64,000 bases of DNA from Pelorhabdus rhamnosifermentans. GTDB taxonomy: Bacteria > Bacillota > Negativicutes > UMGS1260. The notes under the pieces were generated by a model, which saw only the letters and a program-made list of their open reading frames with translations, searched no databases and was not told where the DNA came from. Shown piece by piece: positions 45,167 through 53,573 of the stretch; position 1 is the stretch's first letter, and every line of letters starts with the position of its first letter. The position numbers and the translations under genes were made by a program. The stretch lies in NCBI RefSeq assembly GCF_018835585.1, contig NZ_JAHGVE010000014.1, forward strand, positions 62,001 through 126,000, read 5' to 3'.

Positions 45167-45219
45167 ATAATACTCGCTAATTAGAATAGGTTTAGAATGG
45201 GATTAAAACGTAATTAAAA
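45167..45219 (-). promoter_or_regulatory. Four tandem 11-bp direct repeats and -10 box
   Basis: On the minus strand TTTTAATTACG, TTTTAATCCCA, TTCTAAACCTA and TTCTAATTAGC follow each other with exact 11-base pitch, all TTYTAA, then GAG and TATTAT (45167-45172). One-helical-turn repeats like this are typical of OmpR/PhoB-family response regulators. Confidence 0.65.
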
Positions 45220-45400
45220 AAGCCGCCCCTAGCAGGCCATTCGATCACCGCCATACTGGTCCTACTTCTTTTTTCGATGCCAATTTTTGATGATACAGGG
45301 ATTTTTATAATTACGGCTATAAAAATTAAGGAATTCATAATTATTTTTTTCTATACTAATAGCAAGTAATATTGGGAGTCAATAATAAGGAGGAAAAAGT

Positions 45401-45805
45401 ATGAGTATATCATCTGTAAACAACAGCGATTGGACTACATTATTAAATCAGTATGCTGCTTATCAAAACACCAATGCAGCGACAAATACTGCCAGTACCA
45501 GCACATCAAATAGTGACAGTCTATCGGGTATCACCAGCATTAGTACTGATGGTGATACGTTTCAATTATCTAACATTACCTCATCGTCTCAGTTGTCTGC
45601 AGCGCAAATTTACAGTAAAATGGATACCAACGGTGATGGCTCAGTGAGCGCGGAGGAATTCGCAGCAGCACGTCCTAGTAACGTTACCGAAGAAATGGCT
45701 GCAAATCTCTATAATAGCTTCGATACAGACAGTTCAGGATCATTAACAGAATCCGAATATGAAACGGCCATGAACAATGCATCTTCTGTAGACAACAGAT
45801 ACTAA
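45401..45805 (+). CDS. EF-hand calcium-binding protein
   Basis: The 134-residue protein has a Ser/Thr/Asn-rich disordered half and two EF-hand loops, DTNGDGSVSAEEF (about residues 75-87) and DTDSSGSLTESEY (about 108-120), both with the 1-3-5-12 calcium ligands. No signal peptide. Such proteins in bacteria may buffer calcium or be exported without a signal. AAGGAGG lies 8 bases before the ATG. The region before it (45220-45400) is AT-rich with no further feature. Confidence 0.85.
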   Translation: MSISSVNNSDWTTLLNQYAAYQNTNAATNTASTSTSNSDSLSGITSISTDGDTFQLSNITSSSQLSAAQIYSKMDTNGDGSVSAEEFAAARPSNVTEEMAANLYNSFDTDSSGSLTESEYETAMNNASSVDNRY

Positions 45806-46097
45806 ATAAGCTAGAATCCATAACGATTAGTAAATCTTATTTTCTCCCATTTATTACTTGATTTAGTTACCTGTCACTCTTTACTTCTACCAAAAGCGTA
45901 TCAAACAATAATTAGCACTGCCTACTTGCTATGTGTATATTTTCTCGTCTCTTTTATCTTTTGCTGTAACTTTCTTTGTATCCACCTGTCTTTGCGTCAA
46001 AGCTAACCCCTTCCGCATAAAATTTTTATCTTCGGGGTTTTCCATGTATAAAAGCCGATTTTCAAGGCACAATATAAACGTAAGTTTCTCTCTCCAA

Positions 46098-46118
46098 CCA
46101 GGACCAATTAGGTCCTGG
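46098..46118. terminator. Terminator-like hairpin
   Basis: CCAGGACC-AATTA-GGTCCTGG followed by CTTTTCTATG. It is the only clear element in the 460-base gap 45806-46267; a 38-codon minus-strand frame there lacks a ribosome site and is not called. Confidence 0.65.
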
Positions 46119-46267
46119 CTTTTCTATGAATAATAGTTCAAGAGTTATAACAATTCCCGTACTCTCACCGCCGACGACAGTTTCTTGAAATAATAGTAAA
46201 TCGCCTCTTTAAGGTAAATATACCTTTTTCCGAATTATTCCAGCATAATTATCTTGGAGGGATTTTT

Positions 46268-47101
46268 GTGAAATTATATAAGTACACAACCTGGCGTCCG
46301 TTGGAAAAAGGTTGTGATTTGAAGAAGGATTGCGTTCTTGTACAAAAATGCCATACGAAGGAAAATCTATTAAATTCCAAGCTTTTCTTCAATTCACCAA
46401 AACAATTTAATGATCCATTTGATACATTGCCAATAGTAATAACGGAACATACTGAGAAAGAATTGAAGAAATTTGGAATTAAAGTATTTATGGAACAGTA
46501 TAAGCAACCTAAGAAATTGGCAATGAAAAATTTTAAGGAAATACTGAAAACGGATAAACGTTATAAGAGTAAGAAGACATTTCAAAAAATGATAATAAAC
46601 ACTTTTTTAACAAGTCGAAGAGAAACAGGCGTTACCTGTTTTTCTCAGAACTCACCAGAAAAATTACTAATGTGGGGATATTATGGAGATAAAGATACCG
46701 GAGTATGCCTAGAGTTTAATTTTCCGAATAATAAACCGGATTTTTCACTACTAAGCGGAAATCAAAACATAAAAATTGGAGGACCTTTCCCGATCAAATA
46801 CGGGAATGAACTTCCTATATATCATTTTTTAAATATCGGTCAGGAAGAACTTTATAATAGTCTTACTTCTAAGTGTAAAGAATGGAAACTTGAAAATGAA
46901 TACCGAATAATTTGCTACAGATATGTTGGCCCTCTAGTTTATCCCGCCTCATATCTAAGAGCAATCTACGCAGGTTGTAAAATGAATGATACAAATTTTG
47001 AAGAACTTCGAAAGACGATAAAAAAAATGAAATTTGAACCACTTCTTTATCGTACTAAAATTAATAAGGAACAATACAAATTAGACTTAATCAAAGTTTA
47101 A
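46268..47101 (+). CDS. DUF2971 domain protein
   Basis: The 277-residue protein starts at a GTG with TTGGAGGG ahead. DUF2971 marks are LYKYTTWRP at the start, FNSPKQFNDPFD (about residue 40), TCFSQNSPEKLLMWGYYGD with DTGVCLEF (about 120-145), and LENEYRIICYR (about 205). The fold resembles ADP-ribosyl-hydrolase-like or nuclease-associated proteins, but activity is not established. Members often sit in defence or mobile regions, as here next to prophage DNA. It appears intact. Confidence 0.8.
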   Translation: MKLYKYTTWRPLEKGCDLKKDCVLVQKCHTKENLLNSKLFFNSPKQFNDPFDTLPIVITEHTEKELKKFGIKVFMEQYKQPKKLAMKNFKEILKTDKRYKSKKTFQKMIINTFLTSRRETGVTCFSQNSPEKLLMWGYYGDKDTGVCLEFNFPNNKPDFSLLSGNQNIKIGGPFPIKYGNELPIYHFLNIGQEELYNSLTSKCKEWKLENEYRIICYRYVGPLVYPASYLRAIYAGCKMNDTNFEELRKTIKKMKFEPLLYRTKINKEQYKLDLIKV

Positions 47102-47368
47102 ATCTCTGGATATTGGCCCCATAGCTGGCCATCTCGCCTTTGAAGTCGTATCTACTAATTCAGCAAATAACAGCTATAAAAACATAACAGAAGTACTTCT
47201 ATTATTTATTAAATATGCATAAACAAAAAGGTCTTTATCCCAGCTAACTGAAATAAAGACTCTTTTATAGCCACTATCCTCTTAAATGTGAATTTTGCGA
47301 ATGAGCTTTTAGCCCATTTGTTCTCCTTGGAGATAGGGGCGCAGATACTGGGTCTCAATAGAGTAAGC

Positions 47369-47905
47369 TTAGAACTTACAGTTAAGACCGATGCCTACCC
47401 CGTCGTAAGTGGGATAATCATTATCTTTATTGGATTTATAATTGACATTGAGCGCCAGCTTGTCATTCAATGCATAATTAACGCCAGCTTGCCATTCGGT
47501 AGTATAGTTGTTAGTAATAACCGACGCATAACCATCCAGTTTGGGAGCTAAATTCGTGGTAACTCCAATGCCGTAAAAGACTTTGTCAGATTGATTGTCA
47601 TAACCATAACTACGGTCACCGACAATCAGGTGAACACTCGGGTCCAACTTATACTGAGCGTAAATATCGGTAGTATTCCAGTCTGCAGAATTGGCAGAAT
47701 AGTGGTTATGCTCAATCCCCAGCGTAAACTTGTCGGAGACAGCACCTTCTAGATAAATACTATTATTACCAGTGTCATTACTCATGTTGTAATGATTATA
47801 GCCTATAGTTGCTTCTCCTGGAGCTAAGTCACTAATCGGAGCGGCAAAACCAATGCTTGAAACCAGCATCGTTCCGGCGATAAGAGCTAGAATTTTCGTT
47901 TTCAT
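47369..47905 (-). CDS. Small outer-membrane beta-barrel protein
   Basis: The 178-residue protein has a signal peptide (MKTKILALIAGTMLVSSIGFA) and eight or so amphipathic strands (GEATIGYNHYNMSN, FTLGIEHNHYSAN, GVGIGLNCKF), ending in Phe as outer-membrane barrels do. Role unknown. Its promoter at 48012-48044 is shared in sequence with that of the exported coiled-coil gene at 43388, so both may be induced together. Confidence 0.82.
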   Translation of the reverse strand: MKTKILALIAGTMLVSSIGFAAPISDLAPGEATIGYNHYNMSNDTGNNSIYLEGAVSDKFTLGIEHNHYSANSADWNTTDIYAQYKLDPSVHLIVGDRSYGYDNQSDKVFYGIGVTTNLAPKLDGYASVITNNYTTEWQAGVNYALNDKLALNVNYKSNKDNDYPTYDGVGIGLNCKF

Positions 47906-48011
47906 TATTGAACAATCCTTTCTAAAATAAAATAGTCTGTTGAATATACATGATTTTCTTCACTATGTTTTTCACACCCCTCCAATCCACTGTTCTTATA
48001 TCCTCAGGTAA

Positions 48012-48044
48012 ACGATACCATGGAAATATGACAAAATTATGACT
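48012..48044 (-). promoter_or_regulatory. PHO-box-like promoter of the barrel gene
   Basis: On the minus strand AGTCATAATTT-TGTCAT with 11-base pitch, 10-base gap ATTTCCATGG, then TATCGT. It matches 43842-43874 at nearly every base. The 5' untranslated part is about 105 bases and includes a possible 17-codon leader. Confidence 0.65.
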
Positions 48045-48296
48045 GCAAAGTCATTTTTTCCTTCAATTAATGAACCAATAAGGCCCATCCCTCAGCATTC
48101 GCTAGGGAGGAACCCAATCCACTGCAATACTTAACAGAAAAACAATAGCTAATAATTGATGTACAATAAAAAAAGCCACCAACCGGAATCGATTGAAGGC
48201 TGTTTTCCTCCACTTACTTTACATATCACATTTCTCATAATCAGTGAATAATATAAACGGAAAATACCCATTAGCAAAAAACGCGAGAGGAAAACT

Positions 48297-48629
48297 ATGA
48301 AAATTCCAAAAGGTAAAGGATTTGATCTGGCTTGCGGTTTATTAATAACCGTTGTTCTGGAAGATGTAGTCTTGATTGGAACATTTTTAGGAGAGCTTAG
48401 AAACGAACGTAGCACAAAATGTCCGCCGGTTCATGTGGACTTAAAATGTGATAACGCCCCTGTATTTTTCTTACTCCAGTTAGCATGTAGCGCTCTCATT
48501 AATAGTGTAGAATTTGATGCAGGAACAATTGTCGCAATCAGTGTAAACGAAGTTCAATTTATTGCCATCGGTGGTAAATGCGATTCTGAGTGTGATTCTG
48601 AAGATACGAAAGTAACAGCAAATTCGTAA
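48297..48629 (+). CDS. Hypothetical protein, 110 residues
   Basis: Starts MKIPKGKGFDLACGLLITVV; GAGAGG lies 6-7 bases upstream. It alternates hydrophobic strands and ends in CDSECDSEDTKVTANS, with Cys at about residues 13, 42, 51, 64, 94 and 98. I do not recognise a family. A Cys-rich, single-domain protein in a sporulation-flavoured region could be a coat component (guess only). Confidence 0.6.
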   Translation: MKIPKGKGFDLACGLLITVVLEDVVLIGTFLGELRNERSTKCPPVHVDLKCDNAPVFFLLQLACSALINSVEFDAGTIVAISVNEVQFIAIGGKCDSECDSEDTKVTANS

Positions 48630-48687
48630 TATTGGTATTCCGGTGCTTTTATGTACGTATGCTGAAAGCGTGTGCAATAAATGAAGA

Positions 48688-48870
48688 AAGCCCATTCCTA
48701 GCACAATGCTAAGTATGGGCTTTGATATTCTGTTCTATTTGGGCGGTCGATCTCAACTGGAGTGGTACAAAAATAATTAACAACTAGTTGAGTCGTTACC
48801 TACACAACAAAAGAACAGGAGCAAAATAATAATAATGATAATGATCCCAAACCCGCCGCCAAAACGGAAA
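48688..48870 (-). pseudogene. Duplicated module, copy 2: headless Gly-rich small membrane protein
   Basis: Copy of 44629-44803. The frame 48777-48870 codes GGGFG, an Ile/Leu stretch and LLLFFCCVGNDSTSC, closely matching the C-terminal 26 residues of the small protein at 44720, but the start codon and ribosome site are replaced by the hairpin at 48876-48911. It is probably not translated. Confidence 0.7.
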
Positions 48871-48875
48871 ATTTT

Positions 48876-48911
48876 AATCCCCTATCCCGACACGACCCGA
48901 GATAGGGGATT
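48876..48911. repeat. Hairpin of the CTATCC...GATAG family
   Basis: AATCCCCTATC pairs with GATAGGGGATT around CCGACACGACCCGA. It lies exactly where the 5' end of the duplicated small gene is lost. A second hairpin (GTCCCCCCAGCATC...GAATGGGGC) is at 49043-49072, still within the 520-base gap 48630-49153. Confidence 0.75.
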
Positions 48912-49153
48912 TCGGTTCCTGGTTGCGGCAGAAACTCTCAACAAAAGAATACAAATATTAATAACAAATACCTGCAAAAATGTTGAGTTACTACAGATTA
49001 TGCTAGAAAATCATAAATGACACTATCTTATAGAACTAAAAAGTCCCCCCAGCATCTGCCAGAGAATGGGGCTTTCAAACGATACCTCTGAAAGTAAAAT
49101 GATACTTTTGAGAAACATACAAATAAATCGATTGAAAGCCTCTTTATCATTCA

Positions 49154-49384
49154 CTACGTTTCAATAAACCAACGTCCTTCATCATCAAACAAATGAACTT
49201 GCTTACCGCATATCCTGCACACATACCTCATCCCCACTCCACCGCCTTTAAGTGAAGCCGCCTGCCGAACATCTAAAACCCGATCAATGGAAAAATGTCG
49301 GCCATCGCCCCATGTCATTTCAAGTGGTCGAACTGTCCCATTCGTATCGTGCTCTGCTGTTATTTTTACAAATATCTTTCCCAT
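49154..49384 (-). CDS. Small protein associated with DinB
   Basis: The 76-residue protein contains PLEMTWGDGRHFSIDRVLDV, QAASLKGGGVGMRYVCRICG and a last strand FDDEGRWFIE. It matches from memory a short family often found right after Y-family polymerase genes in Clostridia and Bacillota; its role in lesion bypass is unknown. It begins 9 bases after the polymerase stop and so shares its LexA control. Confidence 0.75.
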   Translation of the reverse strand: MGKIFVKITAEHDTNGTVRPLEMTWGDGRHFSIDRVLDVRQAASLKGGGVGMRYVCRICGKQVHLFDDEGRWFIET

Positions 49385-49392
49385 TGCTTCTC

Positions 49393-50634
49393 CTACCTAA
49401 AAAATGATACCGGATGAATTACATGATCATCCTTAGGATTAAAACCAGTCAGTTGTCTATCATTCAGCATGGAACAGCGTTGGATACTGTACGGACCAAA
49501 TCGGCGGCGAATGTCATCTATCGTCTTTTCTAATTGTTCTTTCGTGGTTGGATCTTCTCCAAATAAATCAAGCTGTATATGTTGATCAGCAGTTACTAGG
49601 TCAGCACCGCGCACGCCAATACTGCGAATAGGCTTATTCCAGTGATAGTTTCTAGAAAACAATTCTAAAGCTTTCTGCGCTATTGTCCCTGAAATATAAG
49701 TCGATGTAGTCAGCTTTCCTTGCCGTTCAAATGACGACAATTCATTGTCCCGTACATAAATAGAAACCGTTGAGCATTTTAGTCCATGTGCTCGGAGCCG
49801 CACCGCTACACTCTCAGCCAGCACATAAATAATCAGTTTTACGTCTTCATTATTAATCAGGTCACGCGCTGTGGTCGTGCTGTTACCAACGGACTTCACT
49901 ATGCTTTCTATGCCAGCTTTTCGCACAGGTGCCGAATCCAAACCGTTTGCAAATTGCCAAAGCGTTTCACCCCAAACGCCCAATAAAAGTTTCAAATTAC
50001 GGACGTCCGCTTTAGCTAAATCGCCAATGGTAAATATAGCTCTATGTTCAAGTTTCCTTCGCGTTGACCGTCCAACATAAAGCAAATCACCAACAGGTAG
50101 CTGCCAAACTAATTGCTTAAAATTATCCTTATTAATAACAATGGTGGCATCCGGCTTTTTCATATCACTGCCAAGCTTTGCAAATATTTTATTCCATGAC
50201 ACGCCAACGGAAACAGTAACGCCAAGCTCATTTTTCATGCGTTGCCGGATAGTATCAGCGATCGTTCGGCCATCACCAAACAATCGAACAGAACCGGTAA
50301 CATCCAACCATGATTCGTCTATCCCAAAAGGCTCTACCTGGTCAGTATAATTGGCATAAATGGCCTTAGCCATCCGCGAAAATCGGAGATATTTGCGAAA
50401 GTCCGGAGGGACTACGACAAGCCCCGAACATTTCTGTTTTGCTTGCCAAATTGCATCACCTGTTTTAACACCAGCAACTTTAGCGATATTATTTTTAGCC
50501 AATACAATGCCGTGCCGAGCCTCGACATCGCCACCAACAATAACAGGTTTATTTCGTATTTCAGATCGATAAAGACATTCGACGCTGGCATAAAAATTAT
50601 TTAAGTCAACATGCAGAATAGTTCTAACCATCAT
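49393..50634 (-). CDS. dinB: Y-family DNA polymerase IV
   Basis: Error-prone translesion polymerase of 413 residues. Catalytic motifs are ILHVDLNNFYASVECL at the N-terminus (metal Asp) and FGIDESWLDVTGS with the Asp-Glu pair near 105. SVGVSWNKIFAKLGSDMKKP and the helix-hairpin-helix VGRSTRRKLEHRAIFTIGDL complete the core. No clear beta-clamp motif was picked out. Two LexA-type boxes lie just upstream, so it is an SOS gene, co-transcribed with the 76-residue gene. Confidence 0.9.
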   Translation of the reverse strand: MMVRTILHVDLNNFYASVECLYRSEIRNKPVIVGGDVEARHGIVLAKNNIAKVAGVKTGDAIWQAKQKCSGLVVVPPDFRKYLRFSRMAKAIYANYTDQVEPFGIDESWLDVTGSVRLFGDGRTIADTIRQRMKNELGVTVSVGVSWNKIFAKLGSDMKKPDATIVINKDNFKQLVWQLPVGDLLYVGRSTRRKLEHRAIFTIGDLAKADVRNLKLLLGVWGETLWQFANGLDSAPVRKAGIESIVKSVGNSTTTARDLINNEDVKLIIYVLAESVAVRLRAHGLKCSTVSIYVRDNELSSFERQGKLTTSTYISGTIAQKALELFSRNYHWNKPIRSIGVRGADLVTADQHIQLDLFGEDPTTKEQLEKTIDDIRRRFGPYSIQRCSMLNDRQLTGFNPKDDHVIHPVSFFR

Positions 50635-50646
50635 TCATCACCCATT

Positions 50647-50687
50647 AGAACATATGTTTGTTTCTCTAATTATAGAACATATATTCA
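50647..50687 (-). promoter_or_regulatory. Two LexA (SOS) boxes
   Basis: AGAACATATGTTTG (50647-50660) and AGAACATATATTCA (50674-50687) match the Gram-positive SOS box GAAC-N4-GTTC, one perfectly in the left arm and core and one with a single arm mismatch. They flank the expected dinB promoter. Confidence 0.82.
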
Positions 50688-50717
50688 ATGATATTCAAGT
50701 TGGAATAATTGACAATA

Positions 50718-50741
50718 AAAGAGCCCCATATTGGGCTTTTA
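50718..50741. terminator. Short terminator-like hairpin
   Basis: AGCCC-CATATT-GGGCT with T4 on one side and A4 on the other, between the dinB promoter and the small RNA candidate at 50928. Confidence 0.6.
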
Positions 50742-50927
50742 GCTTAGATTTTCCCTTCGCGGGTTTATATCTTATTTGTTTCATCAAGTTCTGAAAATTC
50801 TACTAAGTCCTGTTTCCCAAATTACGCCTTCCATTATTTCGAATTGGTCTTTACTCAGTTGTTTGCCCTATCCAAACATTGGAGCTTTTTTTATATTAGA
50901 TTTATAAATATTATTTAGACAAATAAA

Positions 50928-51036
50928 AAGCCCATCCCCCAGCATCTGCCGGAGAATGAGCCTCGATTTTATTGCCAGAACGGTCAACTCTGGCATGTGG
51001 AAATAATAGAGAAGGTTTTGACAATCCCTTCGCGTT
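50928..51036 (-). ncRNA. Candidate small RNA from a PHO-box-like promoter
   Basis: A transcript starting at about 51030 on the minus strand would run about 100 bases to the terminator GCTCATTCTCC/GGGGGATGGGC with T5 (50928-50962). No start codon with a ribosome site lies in it. Inside is an inverted repeat GCCAGAGTT/AACGGTTCTGGC-like. Function unknown. Confidence 0.5.
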
Positions 51037-51037
51037 A

Positions 51038-51071
51038 ATTATAGCAATTAAATATGACAAATTTATGACAA
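51038..51071 (-). promoter_or_regulatory. PHO-box-like promoter
   Basis: On the minus strand TTGTCATAAAT-TTGTCAT repeats with 11-base pitch, then a 10-base gap and TATAAT (51038-51043). The spacing equals that of E. coli PhoB promoters such as phoA. Confidence 0.7.
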
Positions 51072-51073
51072 AA

Positions 51074-51111
51074 AAGCTCCTATCCCAACCAATCGGCTGA
51101 GACAGGAGCTT
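51074..51111 (-). terminator. Terminator of the LamG-FN3 gene
   Basis: AAGCTCCTATC pairs with GACAGGAGCTT-type right arm around CCAACCAATCGGCT, followed by T6 on the minus strand; it overlaps the start of the PHO-box-like promoter. Confidence 0.75.
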
Positions 51112-51119
51112 CAGCGTTT

Positions 51120-52250
51120 TTACTTCGTAAGCGGCATAACCTCGAAACTGATGATCTTTTCAAACATTAAATAATCTTTACTATTTTGTAAAACTTCAAT
51201 TTTATTAAGCATATAGCAATTAGGATCAATACTTACATGACCTTTTACCCAATTAATAAAACCATCAATTTCAGATTCCGACAACTGATATTCCCGTTCG
51301 CTAGAATCGCTCATCGTGACTCGCAACAATGCCTTGCTGGATGCGACCGGCGTAGCAGATGCCTCATTGGATTTTGCGCTTTCACCATCAGCATCTACAG
51401 TTGTTACCACATAATAGTAAGTGGTACCGTTTGTTACGGTGGTATCTACATAGCTATTAGTCGATACATTTGCACCTACGGTAGTATATGGGCCGCCCGC
51501 AATAATGGAACGTTTTACATTGTAGCCGGTTACGCCTGTAACTGCTGTCCATGATAGAGTTACTTGGGAATCGCCTGCGGTGGCAGTTAGGTTGGTTGGT
51601 GCATTTAGTGGTGAATAAGGTGCCGTTGGAGGAATAAAATTAGAGGTCCAACGAGCTATACCTTTAGATACACGAAATTCATCAATATATCCCGGAAACC
51701 AATACCCTGAATAGTATGATCCAATACAAGGCGTACCAGTAGGTACATATATCGATAATGATGATGTTGCTGTTGAGATTAACGTTCCATTTTGAAATGT
51801 ATAGAAAGTCGAGCCATGTCGAACTACTGCATAATGTGTCCAAGAATTAAGCATTATAGATCCCATAGAAACCGCAGAAGCCGCATCCCAATTTATTCCA
51901 TTACTAGTAGCATAAAAATAACATACCCCACTTGATACCCAGCCTAATAACCAAGCTGGATAACCATTTGTGGCGTTATAATTCCTTGCGGCAACGCAGC
52001 TCCCACCAGTCGAAGTTCTATATTCCCACCAATCAATGGTAAAATCTCCTGTTCCAAAATCAAAGTCTGAGCTGTTAGGTGTAGTTAAGTATTGACTTGT
52101 ACCATTGAAATATAAACTTGATTCTCCAAACTCACTTTTCGCTGTGCTTACAGCCGTTCCATTATTTGCCGTCCATACTTTTCCACTTTCGTCTGTGATT
52201 CCGCCATCAAAATGTAATAACGATACTGTATATTTGTCATCTACTGCCAT
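51120..52250 (-). CDS. Phage tail-type protein: LamG-like domain plus fibronectin III domain
   Basis: The 376-residue protein has a concanavalin A-like (LamG/laminin G-type) domain at residues about 1-205 (VSLLHFDGGITDESGKVW, GTGDFTIDWWEYR, GYIDEFRVSKGIARW), an FN3 domain at about 210-300 (APTNLTATAGDSQVTLSWTA), and a C-terminal 75-residue block ending FEKIISFEVMPLTK. It has the make-up of phage tail fibre or baseplate adhesins. A paralogue without FN3 is at 61140-62021. GGAGG lies upstream of the ATG. Confidence 0.8.
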   Translation of the reverse strand: MAVDDKYTVSLLHFDGGITDESGKVWTANNGTAVSTAKSEFGESSLYFNGTSQYLTTPNSSDFDFGTGDFTIDWWEYRTSTGGSCVAARNYNATNGYPAWLLGWVSSGVCYFYATSNGINWDAASAVSMGSIMLNSWTHYAVVRHGSTFYTFQNGTLISTATSSLSIYVPTGTPCIGSYYSGYWFPGYIDEFRVSKGIARWTSNFIPPTAPYSPLNAPTNLTATAGDSQVTLSWTAVTGVTGYNVKRSIIAGGPYTTVGANVSTNSYVDTTVTNGTTYYYVVTTVDADGESAKSNEASATPVASSKALLRVTMSDSSEREYQLSESEIDGFINWVKGHVSIDPNCYMLNKIEVLQNSKDYLMFEKIISFEVMPLTK

Positions 52251-52298
52251 TTTATTACCTCCAAATATTTTATTGAAATCGGCATATCCAAGGATCTC

Positions 52299-52808
52299 TT
52301 ATTTTAATTGTGTATATCCTGTATATCGGCTTTCACTTATATACATTCTTGTAAGATACTTTTTTAAACGATTCAAACCACATTTTCTCAAATTAAATAC
52401 AGCCTGCGGTGTAACCCCCAATTCGTGGGCATATTCCGTCAGGCTGTATCCTAAAACTATTGTTTTTACTATCGCTTGCCGCTGCTTAATTGAAAGAGTG
52501 TCCAGTGCTTTGCTAAGCCTTTTCCGCAATAGCTTTAGCTCTACTACTTCGGCTACATCGATATGATCCGGTTGTGATTCAAAACAACTTTCAATATTTT
52601 CATGATTAACATATCGCTGTTGCTTCTTAAGCATATTCCATACAGCATATTTAACACGACTTTCAACATATCCCGGCAACCGCACCCCTTTATTTGAGTC
52701 ATATGTTGCAAATGCTTCAACAACTGCCAACCATGCTTCGGCTTTTTCATCGTCTGATTTATTCCAAGTGTATTTCTTTACAAGTGGTACAAAATCCATA
52801 ATTTCCAA
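52299..52808 (-). CDS. Sigma-70-like sigma factor of phage type
   Basis: Starting at the TTG at 52808 (6 bases after AGGAGG) the product is about 169 residues; the ATG at 52799 is a second choice. A region 2-like part is at residues about 5-65 (WLAVVEAFATYDSNKGVRLP) and a region 4 helix-turn-helix near 105-150 (LSIKQRQAIVKTIVLGYS, ELGVTPQAVFNL). It probably directs late prophage genes. Its last eleven residues recur as a relic at 62618-62653. Confidence 0.78.
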   Translation of the reverse strand: MEIMDFVPLVKKYTWNKSDDEKAEAWLAVVEAFATYDSNKGVRLPGYVESRVKYAVWNMLKKQQRYVNHENIESCFESQPDHIDVAEVVELKLLRKRLSKALDTLSIKQRQAIVKTIVLGYSLTEYAHELGVTPQAVFNLRKCGLNRLKKYLTRMYISESRYTGYTQLK

Positions 52809-52830
52809 TATATCCCTCCTATAAGGAAAA

Positions 52831-52851
52831 GCCACTCAAACTTTGAGTGGC
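52831..52851 (-). terminator. Perfect hairpin terminator
   Basis: GCCACTCAAA-C-TTTGAGTGGC followed by TTTTCC on the minus strand, directly after the 52857-53573 gene. Confidence 0.8.
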
Positions 52852-52856
52852 CAAAT

Positions 52857-53573
52857 TCAAAATAACCCAAATAGCTTATCAATCTTCACTGTGTATTTAA
52901 CTTCAAACCCAGATTGATGGCCACCAACATGCTGCTCATAACTCACAGCCGCGTCTTTGCTAAAGTTTCGCTGAACTTCGACTGGCACATACCGATCACC
53001 GCCATGCTGGCCATACCCAGCAGACCACTCCCAATTGCGATAATTATTGTTTTTATATACCTGCACCTGGTACTGGTCATTGAGCGTCGTTCCATTCTGA
53101 GCGTTCTGCTTATCAATTTCTATTTTCTGCTGCTCAGTCGTAGGGACAGTCGTTACAATAGTCCGATCCGTTTTTTCTAATGCTTCCAGTGGCAAGGTCG
53201 GATCGTCCTGATTGATTCGTGTTGCAACTTGCTGAGCCGCCTGATCAGAACTACCTGCTGCTACAACAAAATTAGTTACTGGCTGCACTTTGCCGGACTG
53301 AGCCCTACTAATAAAATCAGCAAGCATTTGAGCATTCTGCTTGCTTTCATTCAACAGATTTTGCAAAACGTTTACGTCCTTGGCCTGCTGCGAACTTAGC
53401 AATGTAGCTTGCTGCAGCTTCGCCTCTGTTTCAGCATGCTTCTGCCAAGCAAAATAGACAATCAACAACAAAATCAATACGCCCAAGCAGATAAGAACCG
53501 GCCTGCGGTATTTTTGCCACAGGCCGGTTTTGACGTTATTCAAAATTTGTTGTGCCAATTCTTTTTCAGTCAA
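52857..53573 (-). CDS. Membrane-anchored periplasmic coiled-coil protein, possible spanin
   Basis: The 238-residue protein has a cytoplasmic N-terminus, one membrane helix (about residues 27-45, VLICLGVLILLLIVYFAW) and a long Gln/Ala coiled coil (about 48-100), then a region ending SGFEVKYTVKIDKLFGLF. This N-in/C-out layout is that of inner-membrane spanins (Rz type), which diderm phages need for lysis; no outer-membrane partner is recognised. Start is a TTG after GGGGGTGG. A perfect hairpin (AACCGGCCTG/CAGGCCGGTT, 53491-53526) lies inside the gene. It follows the 53574 gene without gap. Confidence 0.6.
   Translation of the reverse strand: MTEKELAQQILNNVKTGLWQKYRRPVLICLGVLILLLIVYFAWQKHAETEAKLQQATLLSSQQAKDVNVLQNLLNESKQNAQMLADFISRAQSGKVQPVTNFVVAAGSSDQAAQQVATRINQDDPTLPLEALEKTDRTIVTTVPTTEQQKIEIDKQNAQNGTTLNDQYQVQVYKNNNYRNWEWSAGYGQHGGDRYVPVEVQRNFSKDAAVSYEQHVGGHQSGFEVKYTVKIDKLFGLF

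Noticed and set aside
45933-46133. Plus-strand 66-codon frame and a 38-codon minus-strand frame (about 45940-46055) in the same interval
   Set aside because: Neither has a ribosome binding site, and both cross or touch terminator-like sequence.
48149-48415. Minus-strand 88-codon frame
   Set aside because: Antisense to the start of the gene at 48297 and without a start signal.
48835-49020. Plus-strand 61-codon reading frame
   Set aside because: No ribosome binding site; it runs antisense through the headless miniprotein copy and a hairpin.
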